Part shown: one piece after another, positions 32,025-41,467 of the stretch
Numbering within the stretch: the first letter of the stretch is position 1
Layout: each line of letters begins with the position of its first letter
Assembly: GCF_900100755.1 (NCBI RefSeq)
Contig: NZ_FNCI01000005.1
Location: 62,001-126,000 of the forward strand
Direction of reading: 5' to 3'
DNA from: Onishia taeanensis
GTDB lineage: Bacteria > Pseudomonadota > Gammaproteobacteria > Pseudomonadales > Halomonadaceae
Length of the DNA stretch: 64,000 nucleotides
Notes under the pieces: model-generated
What the model saw: the letters and a program-made list of their open reading frames with translations, nothing else
Told to the model about the DNA's origin: nothing
Databases searched by the model: none
Translations under genes and position numbers: made by a program

Positions 32025-33461
32025 CTATGGCGAAATCAGCTTTATCTCAGGGCCAGATTCAAAGGTGGCTTTTTGAGGGTGAGTCTCTTCGCTAGCATGA
32101 CGAGAAAGGTGGTGCTTCTCCATCAAGCGGTATAGCGTTACACGGGAAACTCCTAGTTCTTTGGCTGCCTTTTGCACTTTATGCTTGTTCCTGACCAAGG
32201 CGGCATTGATGACTTCACGTTCGGCCATCTCACGAGCTCTTTCCAGGGTGAGTGGTTCACGCCAATCATGACTGCGCCTTTCTAACCCCAAGTCTTCCGG
32301 CGAGATCAAACGGTGCTCACACATCACCGTAGCGCGCCTCACGCGATTGATGAGCTCCCTAACATTGCCTGGCCATTGGTACTGCTGCATTACGGACCTG
32401 CTATCCTTGCTGAAGCCTCGAGCTCTCGTTTTAGCCTCACATGAAAACTTATCGAAGAAATAATCTGAGATAAGGCTAATATCCTCCCTGCGCTCTCTCA
32501 GGGGCGGAACCGAGATGGTCAGTACGTTTAATCGGTGATAAAGGTCCTCTCGGAACTTTCCTTCCTCGATGGCTTTGTTCAGGTCGACATGTGTTGCAGC
32601 TAACACTCTTACGTCGACAGATATTTCACCTGTATCACCAATGCGCTGTATTTTATGATCCTCTAGAAACCTTAGTAGGTTAACCTGCATTTCGAGCGGA
32701 AGGTCTCCTATCTCATCCAGGAAAAGTGTTCCCCCTTCCGTCGCCTCGATGCGACCAATCTTGCGTTTTACCGCCCCTGTAAAGGCCCCTTTTTCATGAC
32801 CAAAAAGCTCGGATTGAATAAGATGTGTGGGCAAGGCACCACAATTCACGGCATTGAAAGGGCCATTTCTACGTGATGAAATTTCGTGAATGCTTCTTGC
32901 CGTCAGCTCTTTACCGGTACCGGACTCGCCATTGATGAACACGGGAGCATCGACTGCAGCGACTTTTTTGATATTACAATAGAGCCCTTGCATAGATGCC
33001 GTGTTACCTAGCATTTTTAACATGCTGCCGTGTTTTATGCCTTCGCGAGCGGATCGAGTCCTATTCATTTTCCTCAATACCGCTACTGCTTTACATCTAG
33101 CTAATGAAATAACGATGTCATCGATGGAATCTTGCTGCTCGTGAAATATATGAAGGTTGCGTAATATGAACGTTTCGAGCGCAAGGTTGCCCTGTAAAGA
33201 AGGTGAATATGATGTCAACCACCCCACCCACACCATCTCAGGGTGACAATTAATTGACTCTTCAATCTCGGTCAGTACATCCTCATCAGAGTTAAAAATA
33301 GGCATGAGCCCGACAGGTATTTTATTTTTCGTACTCTGAGACTTGAATTCCTGATCAGCTGATGAAATGCCAACCCAGCCTTTTTCTTCGAGAATATCAA
33401 GTTTTTCCTTGATGTATGTGGCACATTCATCGGGGAAAATGAAAAATTCAGGTGATTCCAT
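32025..33461 (-). CDS. Sigma54-dependent transcriptional activator, VpsR-like
   Basis: 478 aa from the ATG at 33461 (AAGGTG upstream; GTG 33476 is an alternative). Residues 1-145 form an unusual N-domain without a phosphoacceptor pattern I can identify, reminiscent of VpsR. The AAA+ domain has Walker A GESGTGKE (178-185), intact GAFTGA (225-230) for sigma54 contact, and Walker B GGTLFLDE (243-250). A Fis-type helix-turn-helix follows ([17 protein letters not shown]). It is 56 nt downstream of the VpsT/CsgD-like gene. The likely target is the promoter at 27411. Confidence 0.9.
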   Translation of the reverse strand: MESPEFFIFPDECATYIKEKLDILEEKGWVGISSADQEFKSQSTKNKIPVGLMPIFNSDEDVLTEIEESINCHPEMVWVGWLTSYSPSLQGNLALETFILRNLHIFHEQQDSIDDIVISLARCKAVAVLRKMNRTRSAREGIKHGSMLKMLGNTASMQGLYCNIKKVAAVDAPVFINGESGTGKELTARSIHEISSRRNGPFNAVNCGALPTHLIQSELFGHEKGAFTGAVKRKIGRIEATEGGTLFLDEIGDLPLEMQVNLLRFLEDHKIQRIGDTGEISVDVRVLAATHVDLNKAIEEGKFREDLYHRLNVLTISVPPLRERREDISLISDYFFDKFSCEAKTRARGFSKDSRSVMQQYQWPGNVRELINRVRRATVMCEHRLISPEDLGLERRSHDWREPLTLERAREMAEREVINAALVRNKHKVQKAAKELGVSRVTLYRLMEKHHLSRHASEETHPQKATFESGPEIKLISP

Positions 33462-33517
33462 TCGGTTCACCTTCACCTTTAAGATCGAGGGAATAACTAT
33501 CTACCTGGGTTACTTTT

Positions 33518-34192
33518 TCAAGCCCCTTTGAGAATTTTTTTTAACGGAGCAGGGCTGGTCGCCAGGTTTTGTCGTGCCCAATTCATTGCTTGGATACGGT
33601 TATGGACTTTAATTTTCTTGAAGATGTTATAAAGGTGTGATTTGACAGTATGTTCGCTCACAAAGAGTTTATCGGCGATATCGGTATTGGAGGCACCAGA
33701 ACTCAGCAGGCCGATGATTTCCATTTCTCGGTGTGTCAGGCCACATACCGGGCGATACGCATTGCGCTGCTGCTGCCGGTAGAAGTTGATGAGACGAGCC
33801 ATCAGGCTACGCGACATCCAAAGGTCGCCTTCGATGAGCCGATTGATCCCCTTACAGGTCAGTAGCAAGCTATCGTTACGGTAAAAAACGCCCTGAAGGT
33901 GGTAGGCAGCCAGTAGGTCGGCCGCGTGGTCTTCATCGCGAAGATTCAGAGCCGCCAGCACCACGGTTTCATCCTCCAGTGACAGGTTGTGCCATTGTTG
34001 AATGGCTTCTTCCGTCACATGGTTGGTGTCCAGCAATACGATATTCTTGGTACTGCCCTCTGGGATGGCCTGCGCCTCTGGTGGAAGGGCTGTGACCGTC
34101 TCCTCCAGTTGCTCATGGATGTAGTTGATGAAAAGCTGCGACTGAGGGTTGCAGTCCGTGACGAGCAGGATGGAAGTGCCTGGATGATTCAT
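33518..34192 (-). CDS. LuxR-type regulator of the CsgD/VpsT family
   Basis: 224 aa from the ATG at 34192, where GGAG lies 8 nt upstream; the frame extends to an ATG at 34243 without a ribosome site. The N-terminal half is a receiver-like domain. Residues 125-128 are WMSR, the W-[FLM]-[TS]-R signature that binds c-di-GMP in VpsT. Residues about 152-208 form the LuxR helix-turn-helix (LTHREMEII, SEHTVKSHLYNIFKKI), very close to CsgD. It is first in a two-gene regulatory operon. It is inferred to switch matrix production according to c-di-GMP. Confidence 0.92.
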   Translation of the reverse strand: MNHPGTSILLVTDCNPQSQLFINYIHEQLEETVTALPPEAQAIPEGSTKNIVLLDTNHVTEEAIQQWHNLSLEDETVVLAALNLRDEDHAADLLAAYHLQGVFYRNDSLLLTCKGINRLIEGDLWMSRSLMARLINFYRQQQRNAYRPVCGLTHREMEIIGLLSSGASNTDIADKLFVSEHTVKSHLYNIFKKIKVHNRIQAMNWARQNLATSPAPLKKILKGA

Positions 34193-34602
34193 GACCTTTA
34201 CTCCGGCGAAATTTTCTTCATCCGGTAGGATGAAGGCGCACATGACCCATATGTATAGCTGATCTCTCGCCTAAGCGTTGCCTGTTCTGTTCTTTTTGTA
34301 AAGTTTAGTTACAAAAATGTCTTTCGGCTGTCGCTTCGCAGGGCAACGCCCTATCAGTGTTATTGTCCAACTATCTTCTTTATTATCAGTTGTTTAAACG
34401 TCTATATTGGCTGCAGTCTGGCTCGCCTGGAGCGTAACGCTGATTGCATTTTCATAATGTAACGGATTGTTGTTGGTTTTGGGGTAGTACTTTTCGATGG
34501 GGGATATCATCGCCTTTTCCTATCCCGACTCCTTGGCGCTGGATGTCACTGGTGCAGCCAGAGGCGTAAAATGGGGGCATTGCCCTCGCAGGAGCCAAAG
34601 TG
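34193..34602. other. 410-base divergent regulatory region
   Basis: No gene is present; the region serves the CsgD/VpsT-like gene (leftward) and rdgB (rightward). It holds a perfect 9-bp inverted repeat at 34293-34317 and a leader hairpin at 34216-34235 (cttcatcc / ggatgaag, loop of 4) about 24 nt before the regulator ATG. I could not find a convincing -35/-10 pair. Confidence 0.6.
34293..34317. promoter_or_regulatory. Inverted repeat TTTTTGTAA-N7-TTACAAAAA, candidate operator
   Basis: A perfect 9-bp dyad with a 7-base spacer lies about 100 bases upstream of the regulator start. The half-site TTACAAA also occurs twice before the glycine-rich gene (27096 and 27389), so it may be a shared binding element. 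Confidence 0.45.
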
Positions 34603-35202
34603 ATGATGACCACGCAACGACTGGTACTGGCCAGTGGAAATAGCGGCAAGCTGCAGGAGTTTGATCGCCTTCTGGCGCCCCTGGGGTACGCCGTGCATCC
34701 GCAGGCAGAGTATGAGGTGCCTGAGGTAGAGGAAACCGGGCTTACCTTCGTTGAGAATGCGCTGCTCAAGGCACGCGAAGCGTGCCGAGTTAGCGGCTTG
34801 CCGGCCCTCGCCGATGATTCTGGCTTAGCAGTCGATGCCTTGAATGGTGCCCCCGGTATCTATTCTGCTCGATATGCGGGTGAGCCGAAGAGCGATGCCG
34901 CCAACAACCGCAAGCTGCTCGAGGCCTTGTCCGAGGTTCCCGATGGCCAACGAACGGCACACTATTGGTGTGTGCTGGTTTACCTGCGCCATGCCGAGGA
35001 TCCGGTGCCCTTGATCGTGCAACGCAGTTGGGACGGCGAGATCCTTGTCTCGCCACGCGGTGAGGGGGGATTCGGCTATGATCCGCTATTCTGGCTGCCC
35101 TCCCTTGGGCGGTCAGCCGCCGAGCTGGATGGCGATGAGAAAAACCGTGTTAGCCACCGCGGACAGGCCATGCAGGCATTGTTGGAGCAACTGGCTACAT
35201 GA
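34603..35202 (+). CDS. rdgB: Non-canonical purine NTP pyrophosphatase RdgB
   Basis: House-cleaning enzyme that hydrolyses dITP and XTP. The protein is 199 aa from the ATG at 34603 (GGAG 8 nt upstream). Family motifs are [48 protein letters not shown], and the C-terminal FGYDPLF plus VSHRGQA. Its stop overlaps the hemW start (ATGA). Confidence 0.96.
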   Translation: MMTTQRLVLASGNSGKLQEFDRLLAPLGYAVHPQAEYEVPEVEETGLTFVENALLKAREACRVSGLPALADDSGLAVDALNGAPGIYSARYAGEPKSDAANNRKLLEALSEVPDGQRTAHYWCVLVYLRHAEDPVPLIVQRSWDGEILVSPRGEGGFGYDPLFWLPSLGRSAAELDGDEKNRVSHRGQAMQALLEQLAT

Positions 35203-36365
35203 GTGCCCTACCGCCTCTCGCGCTCTATGTTCATGTCCCCTGGTGCGTTCGCAAGTGTCCCTATTGCGATTTCAACTCACACGGTGTGGGCTACGGAGCC
35301 GATCTACCCGAGGATGCTTACCTGCAGGCGCTGCTGGCGGATCTGGATGCCGATTTGCCCTTGGCCGCAGGCCGTCAACTGGTCAGCATCTTTATCGGTG
35401 GTGGCACGCCTAGCCTGATGTCGGCCGATTTTTATCGTCGATTCATCGCCGAGCTTCGTCTCAGGTTGCCGTTGGCCGAGGACATCGAGATCACGCTTGA
35501 AGCTAATCCAGGCACCGTCGAGCACGACCGCTTCGAAGGCTACCGGGAAGCGGGAATCAACCGGCTCTCTCTGGGCATTCAAAGCTTTCAGTCATCGCAG
35601 CTGACCGCGCTGGGCCGCATTCACAGTGGCAACGATGCCAAGCGTGCCTTCCAGCAGGCGCGGGATGCCGGCTTTGACAATATCAACCTGGACCTGATGC
35701 ATGGCCTTCCGGGGCAAGACCCCGTATTGGCGGAGGATGACCTTCAGCAGGCACTGGCGCTCGGCCCCGAACACCTGTCCTGGTATCAACTGACGCTGGA
35801 ACCCAATACCGAGTTCCATTCCCATCCGCCGGCCTTGCCCGAAGAAGAAACGCTTTGGAACATTCAAGACAAGGGCCATGCGCGGCTCGAAGCGGCCGGT
35901 TTTCAGCGCTATGAGATTTCGGCCTACAGCCGCCCCGGTCGTGAAGCGCGTCATAATCTGAATTACTGGACCTTTGGCGACTATCTGGGTATCGGTGCCG
36001 GTGCCCATGGCAAGCTGAGCCGGCCGGGCGAAGATGGGCTGGATATCGAACGTCGCTGGAAGAGCCGCCAGCCCGAGGCCTATTTGCGTCGCCTGAATGA
36101 TCCTCGCGGCTTTGTCGCCGGCCACCAGCGTATCCCTGAACACGACCTGGTTCTCGAATTCGCCATGAACGCGCTCCGCCTGGTCGATGGCGTCCCCATG
36201 GATACCTGGGGACGCCATACCGGACGTTCACTCGAGCGGCTGGAAGGCTCGCTTGAGGAAGCGCGCAAAAAAGGATTACTTGTGGAAGATCCCTCGCATC
36301 TGCGAGCCTCTGCCCAAGGCTTGTTGTTTCTCAATGATCTCTTGGCTATGGTCAGTGACGACTAA
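35199..36365 (+). CDS. hemW: Heme chaperone HemW (radical SAM)
   Basis: HemW is a radical-SAM-type protein that carries heme to respiratory enzymes and is often mis-annotated as HemN. The 388-aa protein has the cluster motif [12 protein letters not shown] near residue 14, where true HemN proteins differ in flanking residues, and the FIGGGTPSL and LEANPG segments. It is coupled to rdgB, an arrangement common in gammaproteobacteria. Confidence 0.94.
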   Translation: MSALPPLALYVHVPWCVRKCPYCDFNSHGVGYGADLPEDAYLQALLADLDADLPLAAGRQLVSIFIGGGTPSLMSADFYRRFIAELRLRLPLAEDIEITLEANPGTVEHDRFEGYREAGINRLSLGIQSFQSSQLTALGRIHSGNDAKRAFQQARDAGFDNINLDLMHGLPGQDPVLAEDDLQQALALGPEHLSWYQLTLEPNTEFHSHPPALPEEETLWNIQDKGHARLEAAGFQRYEISAYSRPGREARHNLNYWTFGDYLGIGAGAHGKLSRPGEDGLDIERRWKSRQPEAYLRRLNDPRGFVAGHQRIPEHDLVLEFAMNALRLVDGVPMDTWGRHTGRSLERLEGSLEEARKKGLLVEDPSHLRASAQGLLFLNDLLAMVSDD

Positions 36366-36406
36366 CCCAAGGTGACGAGTTCGTGACCCCAAGGAGTGTG
36401 AACCGT

Positions 36407-37078
36407 ATGACCAAGTACTTTCGCCTAGCCCTGCCGCTGGCTGCCGCACTGACGCTGGCCGCCTGCTCGACCACCAACCCCAACACCGGTGAAACCCAAC
36501 GCAGCAATACGGGCACCGGAGCCGCCATCGGTGCTGCCGTCGGTGCCATGGCAGGCATGGTCAGCGGTGATGGTGGTTCCAGCAGCCGCGACCGTGCCCT
36601 GATCGGTGCTGCAGTGGGTGCTGCAGCCGGTGGCGGTATCGGCGCCTATATGGATCGCCAGGAAGAGCAGCTACGTCAGAGCATGCAGGGCACCGGTATC
36701 GGGGTGGACCGCCAGGGTGACAACATCATCCTCAATATGCCGAGTAGCGTCACCTTCGCCTTCGACTCCAGCGACCTGACCCCGGCAGCCCGCTCTGCCC
36801 TGAATGATGTCTCCAACGTGCTTCAGCAGTACCCTGAGACCCGCGTCAACATCGCCGGCCACACCGATAGCACAGGCGCTGCCGACTACAACCAACGCCT
36901 ATCCGAGCGGCGTGCATCTGCGGTGGGTAACTACCTGTCCCAGACCGGTGTCGCCGGCACGCGCCTGTCGATGACCGGCTATGGAGAAAACCAGCCGATC
37001 GCCAGCAACGATACCGAGCAGGGCCGCGCCCAGAACCGTCGGGTCGAGATCACGCTGACGCCGATTCAGCAGCAGTAA
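36407..37078 (+). CDS. OmpA-family lipoprotein with glycine zipper
   Basis: 223 aa from the ATG at 36407 (AAGGAG 10 nt upstream). The signal ends in the lipobox LAACS. A Gly/Ala-rich glycine-zipper region (about 30-85; GAAIGAAVGAMAG, then GAAVGAAAGGGIGAYMD) precedes a C-terminal OmpA domain with the peptidoglycan-binding NIAGHTDSTG and NQRLSERRA motifs. It is similar in layout to E. coli YiaD. It probably tethers the outer membrane to peptidoglycan. Confidence 0.9.
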   Translation: MTKYFRLALPLAAALTLAACSTTNPNTGETQRSNTGTGAAIGAAVGAMAGMVSGDGGSSSRDRALIGAAVGAAAGGGIGAYMDRQEEQLRQSMQGTGIGVDRQGDNIILNMPSSVTFAFDSSDLTPAARSALNDVSNVLQQYPETRVNIAGHTDSTGAADYNQRLSERRASAVGNYLSQTGVAGTRLSMTGYGENQPIASNDTEQGRAQNRRVEITLTPIQQQ

Positions 37079-37116
37079 TACGCCATCCTGTGCCTGCTCT
37101 GGCAGGCGGCATTCTG

Positions 37117-37152
37117 ACCCGCGGGCTTGCAAGCAAGCCCGCGGGTCTTTTT
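37117..37152 (+). terminator. Intrinsic terminator after the OmpA-family gene
   Basis: A perfect 14-bp stem with a 2-base loop (acccgcgggcttgc and its complement) is followed by CTTTTT. It lies 2-14 nt before the possible rlmJ start codons. Confidence 0.92.
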
Positions 37153-37165
37153 CATGGATTCGACT

Positions 37166-38032
37166 ATGCTTGCCTATCAGCATGCCTACCATGCCGGCAA
37201 TTTCGCCGACGTTCATAAACATCTCACGCTCTTTGCCGTTACGCATTATCTATTACGTAAGAAATCGCCTGTTACGTATTTCGACACACACGCCGGCCGC
37301 GGACGCTATCCCCTGGATGCCGAGGAGACTCGAAAGCTCGAGGAGTACCGCCAGGGAGTGGCGCCGCTCTGGGAAGAGCGAAAGGCCCTGGGGCAGAGCG
37401 ACCCCTTGCTTGGTGAGTGGCTCGACAGGCTGGTTCAAGCACAGCGCGAGGCGCGTCCCGAAGGCAAGTCTCAACTGACGGTCTATCCCGGCTCGCCCTG
37501 GTGGCTGACTCAGGCACTGCGCCCGCAGGACCAGCTCAGCCTTTTCGAGCTTCACCCCAAGGAGCACGACCACCTGAGTGGGCAGGCGCTGCCCACTAAT
37601 GCCAGGCGCATTCATGGCGATGGACTGGAAGGACTCAAGAAGCGCCTACCCGTCGCGACACCTCGCCTATGCGTGCTGATCGATCCCAGCTACGAGCGCA
37701 AGGAAGAGTATGCCGAGGTGGCCGCGACCCTGAGCGAGATCGGCCGCAAGGCCCGTCACGCGATCGTGATGATCTGGTATCCGCTGCTGCCGGCGGGGCG
37801 ACACCATGTCCTGCTCGACGAGGTCAAACGAGCGGGGCTGCGCAAGCTGTGGCGCAGTGAGTTCATCCTTCGGGATCCCGGGGCGGCCTCACATGGCATG
37901 TATGGCAGCGGCATGCTGGTGATGAACCCGCCCTGGGGCCTCGACGAGATGCTGAATCAAACGATGTCGTTGATCCGGGCACGCCTGGCCCCTCAAGGTC
38001 GCCATGAGAGTGGTTGGTGGGTTGGTGAGTAA
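37166..38032 (+). CDS. rlmJ: 23S rRNA (adenine-2030-N6)-methyltransferase RlmJ
   Basis: Methylates A2030 of 23S rRNA. From the ATG at 37166 the protein is 288 aa and begins MLAYQHAYHAGNFADVHKH, matching the family N-terminus; an ATG at 37154 is also in frame. Motifs are YFDTHAGRGRY (SAM site) and the catalytic DPSYERKEEY. Neither start has a visible Shine-Dalgarno, because the terminator of the upstream gene occupies that position. Confidence 0.93.
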   Translation: MLAYQHAYHAGNFADVHKHLTLFAVTHYLLRKKSPVTYFDTHAGRGRYPLDAEETRKLEEYRQGVAPLWEERKALGQSDPLLGEWLDRLVQAQREARPEGKSQLTVYPGSPWWLTQALRPQDQLSLFELHPKEHDHLSGQALPTNARRIHGDGLEGLKKRLPVATPRLCVLIDPSYERKEEYAEVAATLSEIGRKARHAIVMIWYPLLPAGRHHVLLDEVKRAGLRKLWRSEFILRDPGAASHGMYGSGMLVMNPPWGLDEMLNQTMSLIRARLAPQGRHESGWWVGE

Positions 38033-38181
38033 GCGTCCACTTCTCTCGAATGGCTTGTAGTGTATGGCTTAAGTGATTGGCTTATAGAATGGCGATGGCG
38101 AAGCCCTGGGCTTGTGGTTAGAGCGGTTTGCGGTGCCGTCGTTCTACCCGATCGCGCCCGGGGCTCGCCAGTTGGTTCCGG

Positions 38182-39555
38182 TCATTTACCGATACAGAAA
38201 CTGCCGAATATCTCGCCAAGCAGGTCATCGGCGCTGAATTCACCGGTGATCTCGCCTAAGGACTGCTGCGCATCGCGAAGGTCCTCGGCCAGCAGTTCTC
38301 CCGCCCCATAGCCCGCTAATTGGGCCTCGCCGCTCTCCAGGGCCGCTATCGCGCGATCAAGGGCATCCAGGTGGCGACGGCGGGCCGAGAAGCGGCCCTC
38401 GGTCGTGGCCGAAAAGCCCATTACCGTCTTCAAGTGCTCCTTCAAGTTATCCACACCCTCTCCGGTCTTTGCCGAAAGCCGCACGACCGGCGTGGGTGTG
38501 GATAAATCGAGTCCTGGGGCTTCCTGGCTGGTATCCACCTTGTTTCGGACCAGGGTCAAACGGGAAGGATCGGCGAGGCGTGCGACGAATTCCGGCCAGA
38601 TGGCCATCGGGTCGGTGGCCTCACTGACGCTGGCATCGACCATCAGCAGCACCCGGTCGGCCTTCTCGATCTCCGCCCAGGCGCGGGCGACGCCGATCTG
38701 CTCGACGGCGTCCGGCGTATCGCGAAGCCCCGCCGTATCGATCACGTGCAGCGGCATGCCATCGATATGGATGTGCTCGCGCAGTACGTCCCGGGTGGTG
38801 CCCTCGATATCGGTAACGATGGCGGTGTCCTGCTCGGTCAGGGCATTGAGCAGGCTCGACTTGCCGGCATTGGGTCGTCCGGCGATCACCACACTCATAC
38901 CTTCGCGCATCAGGGCGCCCTGACCGGCGCTGATGCGCACCTCGGCAAGTTCCGACTGGACCGCCCTGAGCATCGCCGCGACCTTGCCGTCCGCCAGGAA
39001 GTCGATTTCCTCTTCGGGGAAGTCGATGGCCGCTTCGACGTACATCCTCAGCTCGATCAAGCGCTGCACCAGGGCATCGACGCGGGTCGAAAACTCGCCC
39101 TGTAGCGAGCGCAGGGCATTTTCGGCGGCACTGCGCGAGCTGGCATCGATCAGGTCGGCGATGGCCTCGGCCTGGGCCAGGTCCAACTTGTCGTTGAGGA
39201 AGGCGCGTTCTGAGAACTCACCCGGTCGAGCCAATCGCGCACCCTGCTGCACGCAGCATTCAAGCAGAAGATCCATGATCACCGGACCACCATGCCCCTG
39301 CAGTTCCAGCACGTCCTCACCGGTGAAGGAATGCGGGCCCTCGAAGTAGAGGGCGATGCCTTCATCGATGATGCCCTCCTGGCCCCTGAAAGGCCCGTAG
39401 TGGGCCTGGCGCGGCTGGGGGAGGGCGTCCAGCATGTGCCCAGCGATTGCTGCACACAGCGGCCCTGAGACGCGCACAATGCCGACCCCGCCGCGTCCGG
39501 GAGGGGTGGCGAGGGCGACGATGGTGTCCTGGGTATAGAGACGACTGGCGGCCAT
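38182..39555 (-). CDS. mnmE: tRNA modification GTPase MnmE
   Basis: GTPase partner of MnmG. The 457-aa protein has an N-terminal folate-binding domain ([22 protein letters not shown]), a G domain inserted in a helical domain ([25 protein letters not shown]), and the C-terminal FCIGK with the essential Cys. I chose the ATG at 39555 with GGAG upstream. Two perfect inverted DnaA boxes lie inside the gene. Confidence 0.97.
   Translation of the reverse strand: MAASRLYTQDTIVALATPPGRGGVGIVRVSGPLCAAIAGHMLDALPQPRQAHYGPFRGQEGIIDEGIALYFEGPHSFTGEDVLELQGHGGPVIMDLLLECCVQQGARLARPGEFSERAFLNDKLDLAQAEAIADLIDASSRSAAENALRSLQGEFSTRVDALVQRLIELRMYVEAAIDFPEEEIDFLADGKVAAMLRAVQSELAEVRISAGQGALMREGMSVVIAGRPNAGKSSLLNALTEQDTAIVTDIEGTTRDVLREHIHIDGMPLHVIDTAGLRDTPDAVEQIGVARAWAEIEKADRVLLMVDASVSEATDPMAIWPEFVARLADPSRLTLVRNKVDTSQEAPGLDLSTPTPVVRLSAKTGEGVDNLKEHLKTVMGFSATTEGRFSARRRHLDALDRAIAALESGEAQLAGYGAGELLAEDLRDAQQSLGEITGEFSADDLLGEIFGSFCIGK
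38447..38505. other. Inverted pair of perfect DnaA boxes inside mnmE
   Basis: TTATCCACA at 38447-38455 (plus) and TGTGGATAA at 38497-38505 (minus) face each other 41 bases apart. Both are exact R1-type boxes within the coding region. Confidence 0.55.
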
Positions 39556-39608
39556 GGTGACTCCGATCACAAGGTCTCGGGATTGTCCCGTGAAGGGGGC
39601 AGAAACGC

Positions 39609-39634
39609 CAGACCCCCGCCGAAGCGGGGGTCTG
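39609..39634 (-). terminator. Hairpin between yidC and mnmE
   Basis: An 11-bp GC stem (cagacccccgc / gcgggggtctg) with loop cgaa lies 22 nt after the yidC stop. The following minus-strand sequence has only a short T-run, so termination may be partial. Confidence 0.6.
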
Positions 39635-39655
39635 GGAGCGTGGCGGTGACCAAGG

Positions 39656-41359
39656 TCAGTCCTTGGTCTTCATGCCTTTGCCAACGCTTGGGTCGTTCTC
39701 GATGTTGCGCGTGATGAACCACTGCTGAAGGATCGAGACGCTGTTGTTGACGATCCAGTAGATCACCAGGCCAGCCGGGAACCACAGGAAGAAGAAGGTG
39801 AAGATCACCGGCAGCATCTTCATGATCTTCGCCTGGGTGGGGTCCGGCGGGGTCGGGTTCAGCAACTGCTGCACGAACATGGACGCGCCCATCAGGATCG
39901 GCAGAATGAAGTAGGGATCCTTCACCGACAGGTCATTGATCCAGAAGATGAAGGGCGCGTGGCGCAGCTCGACGGACTCCATCAGCATCCAGTACAGGGC
40001 GATGAACACCGGCATCTGAATCACGATCGGCAGACAGCCCCCCAGAGGATTGATCTTCTCCTTCTGGTAGAACTTCATCATCTCCTGGGACATCTTCTGG
40101 CGATCATCGCCGAACTGTTCCTTGAGACGCTGCATCTCGGGGCCCAGCTTGCGCATGCGGGCCATCGACTTGTAGGCCTTGGCCGAGAGCGGGAACAGGG
40201 CCAGCTTGACCACTAGAGTCAGCACCACGATCGACCAGCCCCAGTTGCCGAGCAGGTCATGTATGTGGTCGAGGAGCCAGAACAGCGGGTTGGCCAGGAA
40301 CCACAGCCAGCCGAAGTCCACGGTCAGCTCCAGGTGCGGCGCCACGGCTTCGAGGCGCTCCTGCACCTTCGGCCCCATGTAGACGGTGGCGCCGAGATCG
40401 GCTTCGCCGCCCGGTGCCAGTGTCTGCAGCGGACCGGCGAAGGCAGCGACGTTGCGCCCGCGAGAGTCGGTCGCGGCGTAATAGAGGTTCTGCTGGTTCT
40501 GCTGGGGTGCCCAGGCCGTCGTGAAGTAGTGCTGGATCATGGCAACCCAGCCGCCTTCGACGTCACGGTTATTGAAGCTGCCGTTCTGGATCTCCTCGAA
40601 ATCCACTTTCTGATAGTGGTTGTCCGGCGAAGAATAGGCGGCGCCCAGGTAGGACTTCATGCCCAGGCCGGAGCCAGTGCTCGGATCGGCACTGTTGTCC
40701 CGGGCCAGCTGACCGATGAAGCGCGCGCTGACGGGCTCGCCACGATCATTGCTGAGGAAGTAGTCGACCTTGACGGCGTAGGCATCGCGCTTGAAGGTCA
40801 GGCGCTTGATCACATCGACGCCGTTGACCGTGGCGTTGAGCTCTACCGTCACGCTGTCATCGCCCTCGTTGAGGCGATAATCGGTCTGGCTCGGCGTGAA
40901 GCCGATCCGGCCATCGTGCCCCTCGAGCTGAAGCCCCGATTTGGCGACAAAGCTGCGGTTCGCGTTGTCGGATAGCAACACGAAGGGCTGGTCGGAATTG
41001 TTGGTCAACTTGTGATCGAGCAGGGCCGCATAGACGATATCGCCGCCTTGCGGATCGATACGAACGTCGAGCACGTCGGTAGTCACGGCGACCAGGGCAC
41101 GACTGTTGTCGTTGGAAGCCGCTGGATCACGCATGCTGCCGGTGAGATCCGATGACCCTTGCGGGTTCGAAGAAGTCGTGGGTACCGAAAGGCCAGATGT
41201 CTCCTCGGAGGTATTCTGACCAGTGGGCTGGCCACTGGTGGCAACCGAGGGCGCCTGAGTCTCAGCGGTGACCTGGCCGTAGTCCTGGTTCCACTGTACG
41301 ACCAGCAGATAGGCCAGTACGGCGAGAGGAATCAGCAGTAGGAGTCGTTTTACGTCCAT
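39656..41359 (-). CDS. yidC: Membrane protein insertase YidC
   Basis: Inserts inner-membrane proteins alone or with SecYEG. From the ATG at 41359 (AGGA upstream) the protein is 567 aa: an N-terminal signal-anchor ([19 protein letters not shown]), a large periplasmic domain (about 90-340), and the conserved five-helix C-terminal core with [20 protein letters not shown]. The order rpmH-rnpA-yidC is standard, but yidD, often between rnpA and yidC, is absent: the gap is only 108 bases. Confidence 0.97.
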   Translation of the reverse strand: MDVKRLLLLIPLAVLAYLLVVQWNQDYGQVTAETQAPSVATSGQPTGQNTSEETSGLSVPTTSSNPQGSSDLTGSMRDPAASNDNSRALVAVTTDVLDVRIDPQGGDIVYAALLDHKLTNNSDQPFVLLSDNANRSFVAKSGLQLEGHDGRIGFTPSQTDYRLNEGDDSVTVELNATVNGVDVIKRLTFKRDAYAVKVDYFLSNDRGEPVSARFIGQLARDNSADPSTGSGLGMKSYLGAAYSSPDNHYQKVDFEEIQNGSFNNRDVEGGWVAMIQHYFTTAWAPQQNQQNLYYAATDSRGRNVAAFAGPLQTLAPGGEADLGATVYMGPKVQERLEAVAPHLELTVDFGWLWFLANPLFWLLDHIHDLLGNWGWSIVVLTLVVKLALFPLSAKAYKSMARMRKLGPEMQRLKEQFGDDRQKMSQEMMKFYQKEKINPLGGCLPIVIQMPVFIALYWMLMESVELRHAPFIFWINDLSVKDPYFILPILMGASMFVQQLLNPTPPDPTQAKIMKMLPVIFTFFFLWFPAGLVIYWIVNNSVSILQQWFITRNIENDPSVGKGMKTKD

Positions 41360-41467
41360 GAGGGTCCTGCCCGATGGAAAATGAACATTCTGCAGTGCGG
41401 ATGTTGCCCCGTTAATACACACGAAAGCCTGCCAGGGGCAGGCTCCGAGGATCGCCGGTGTGTCCGA

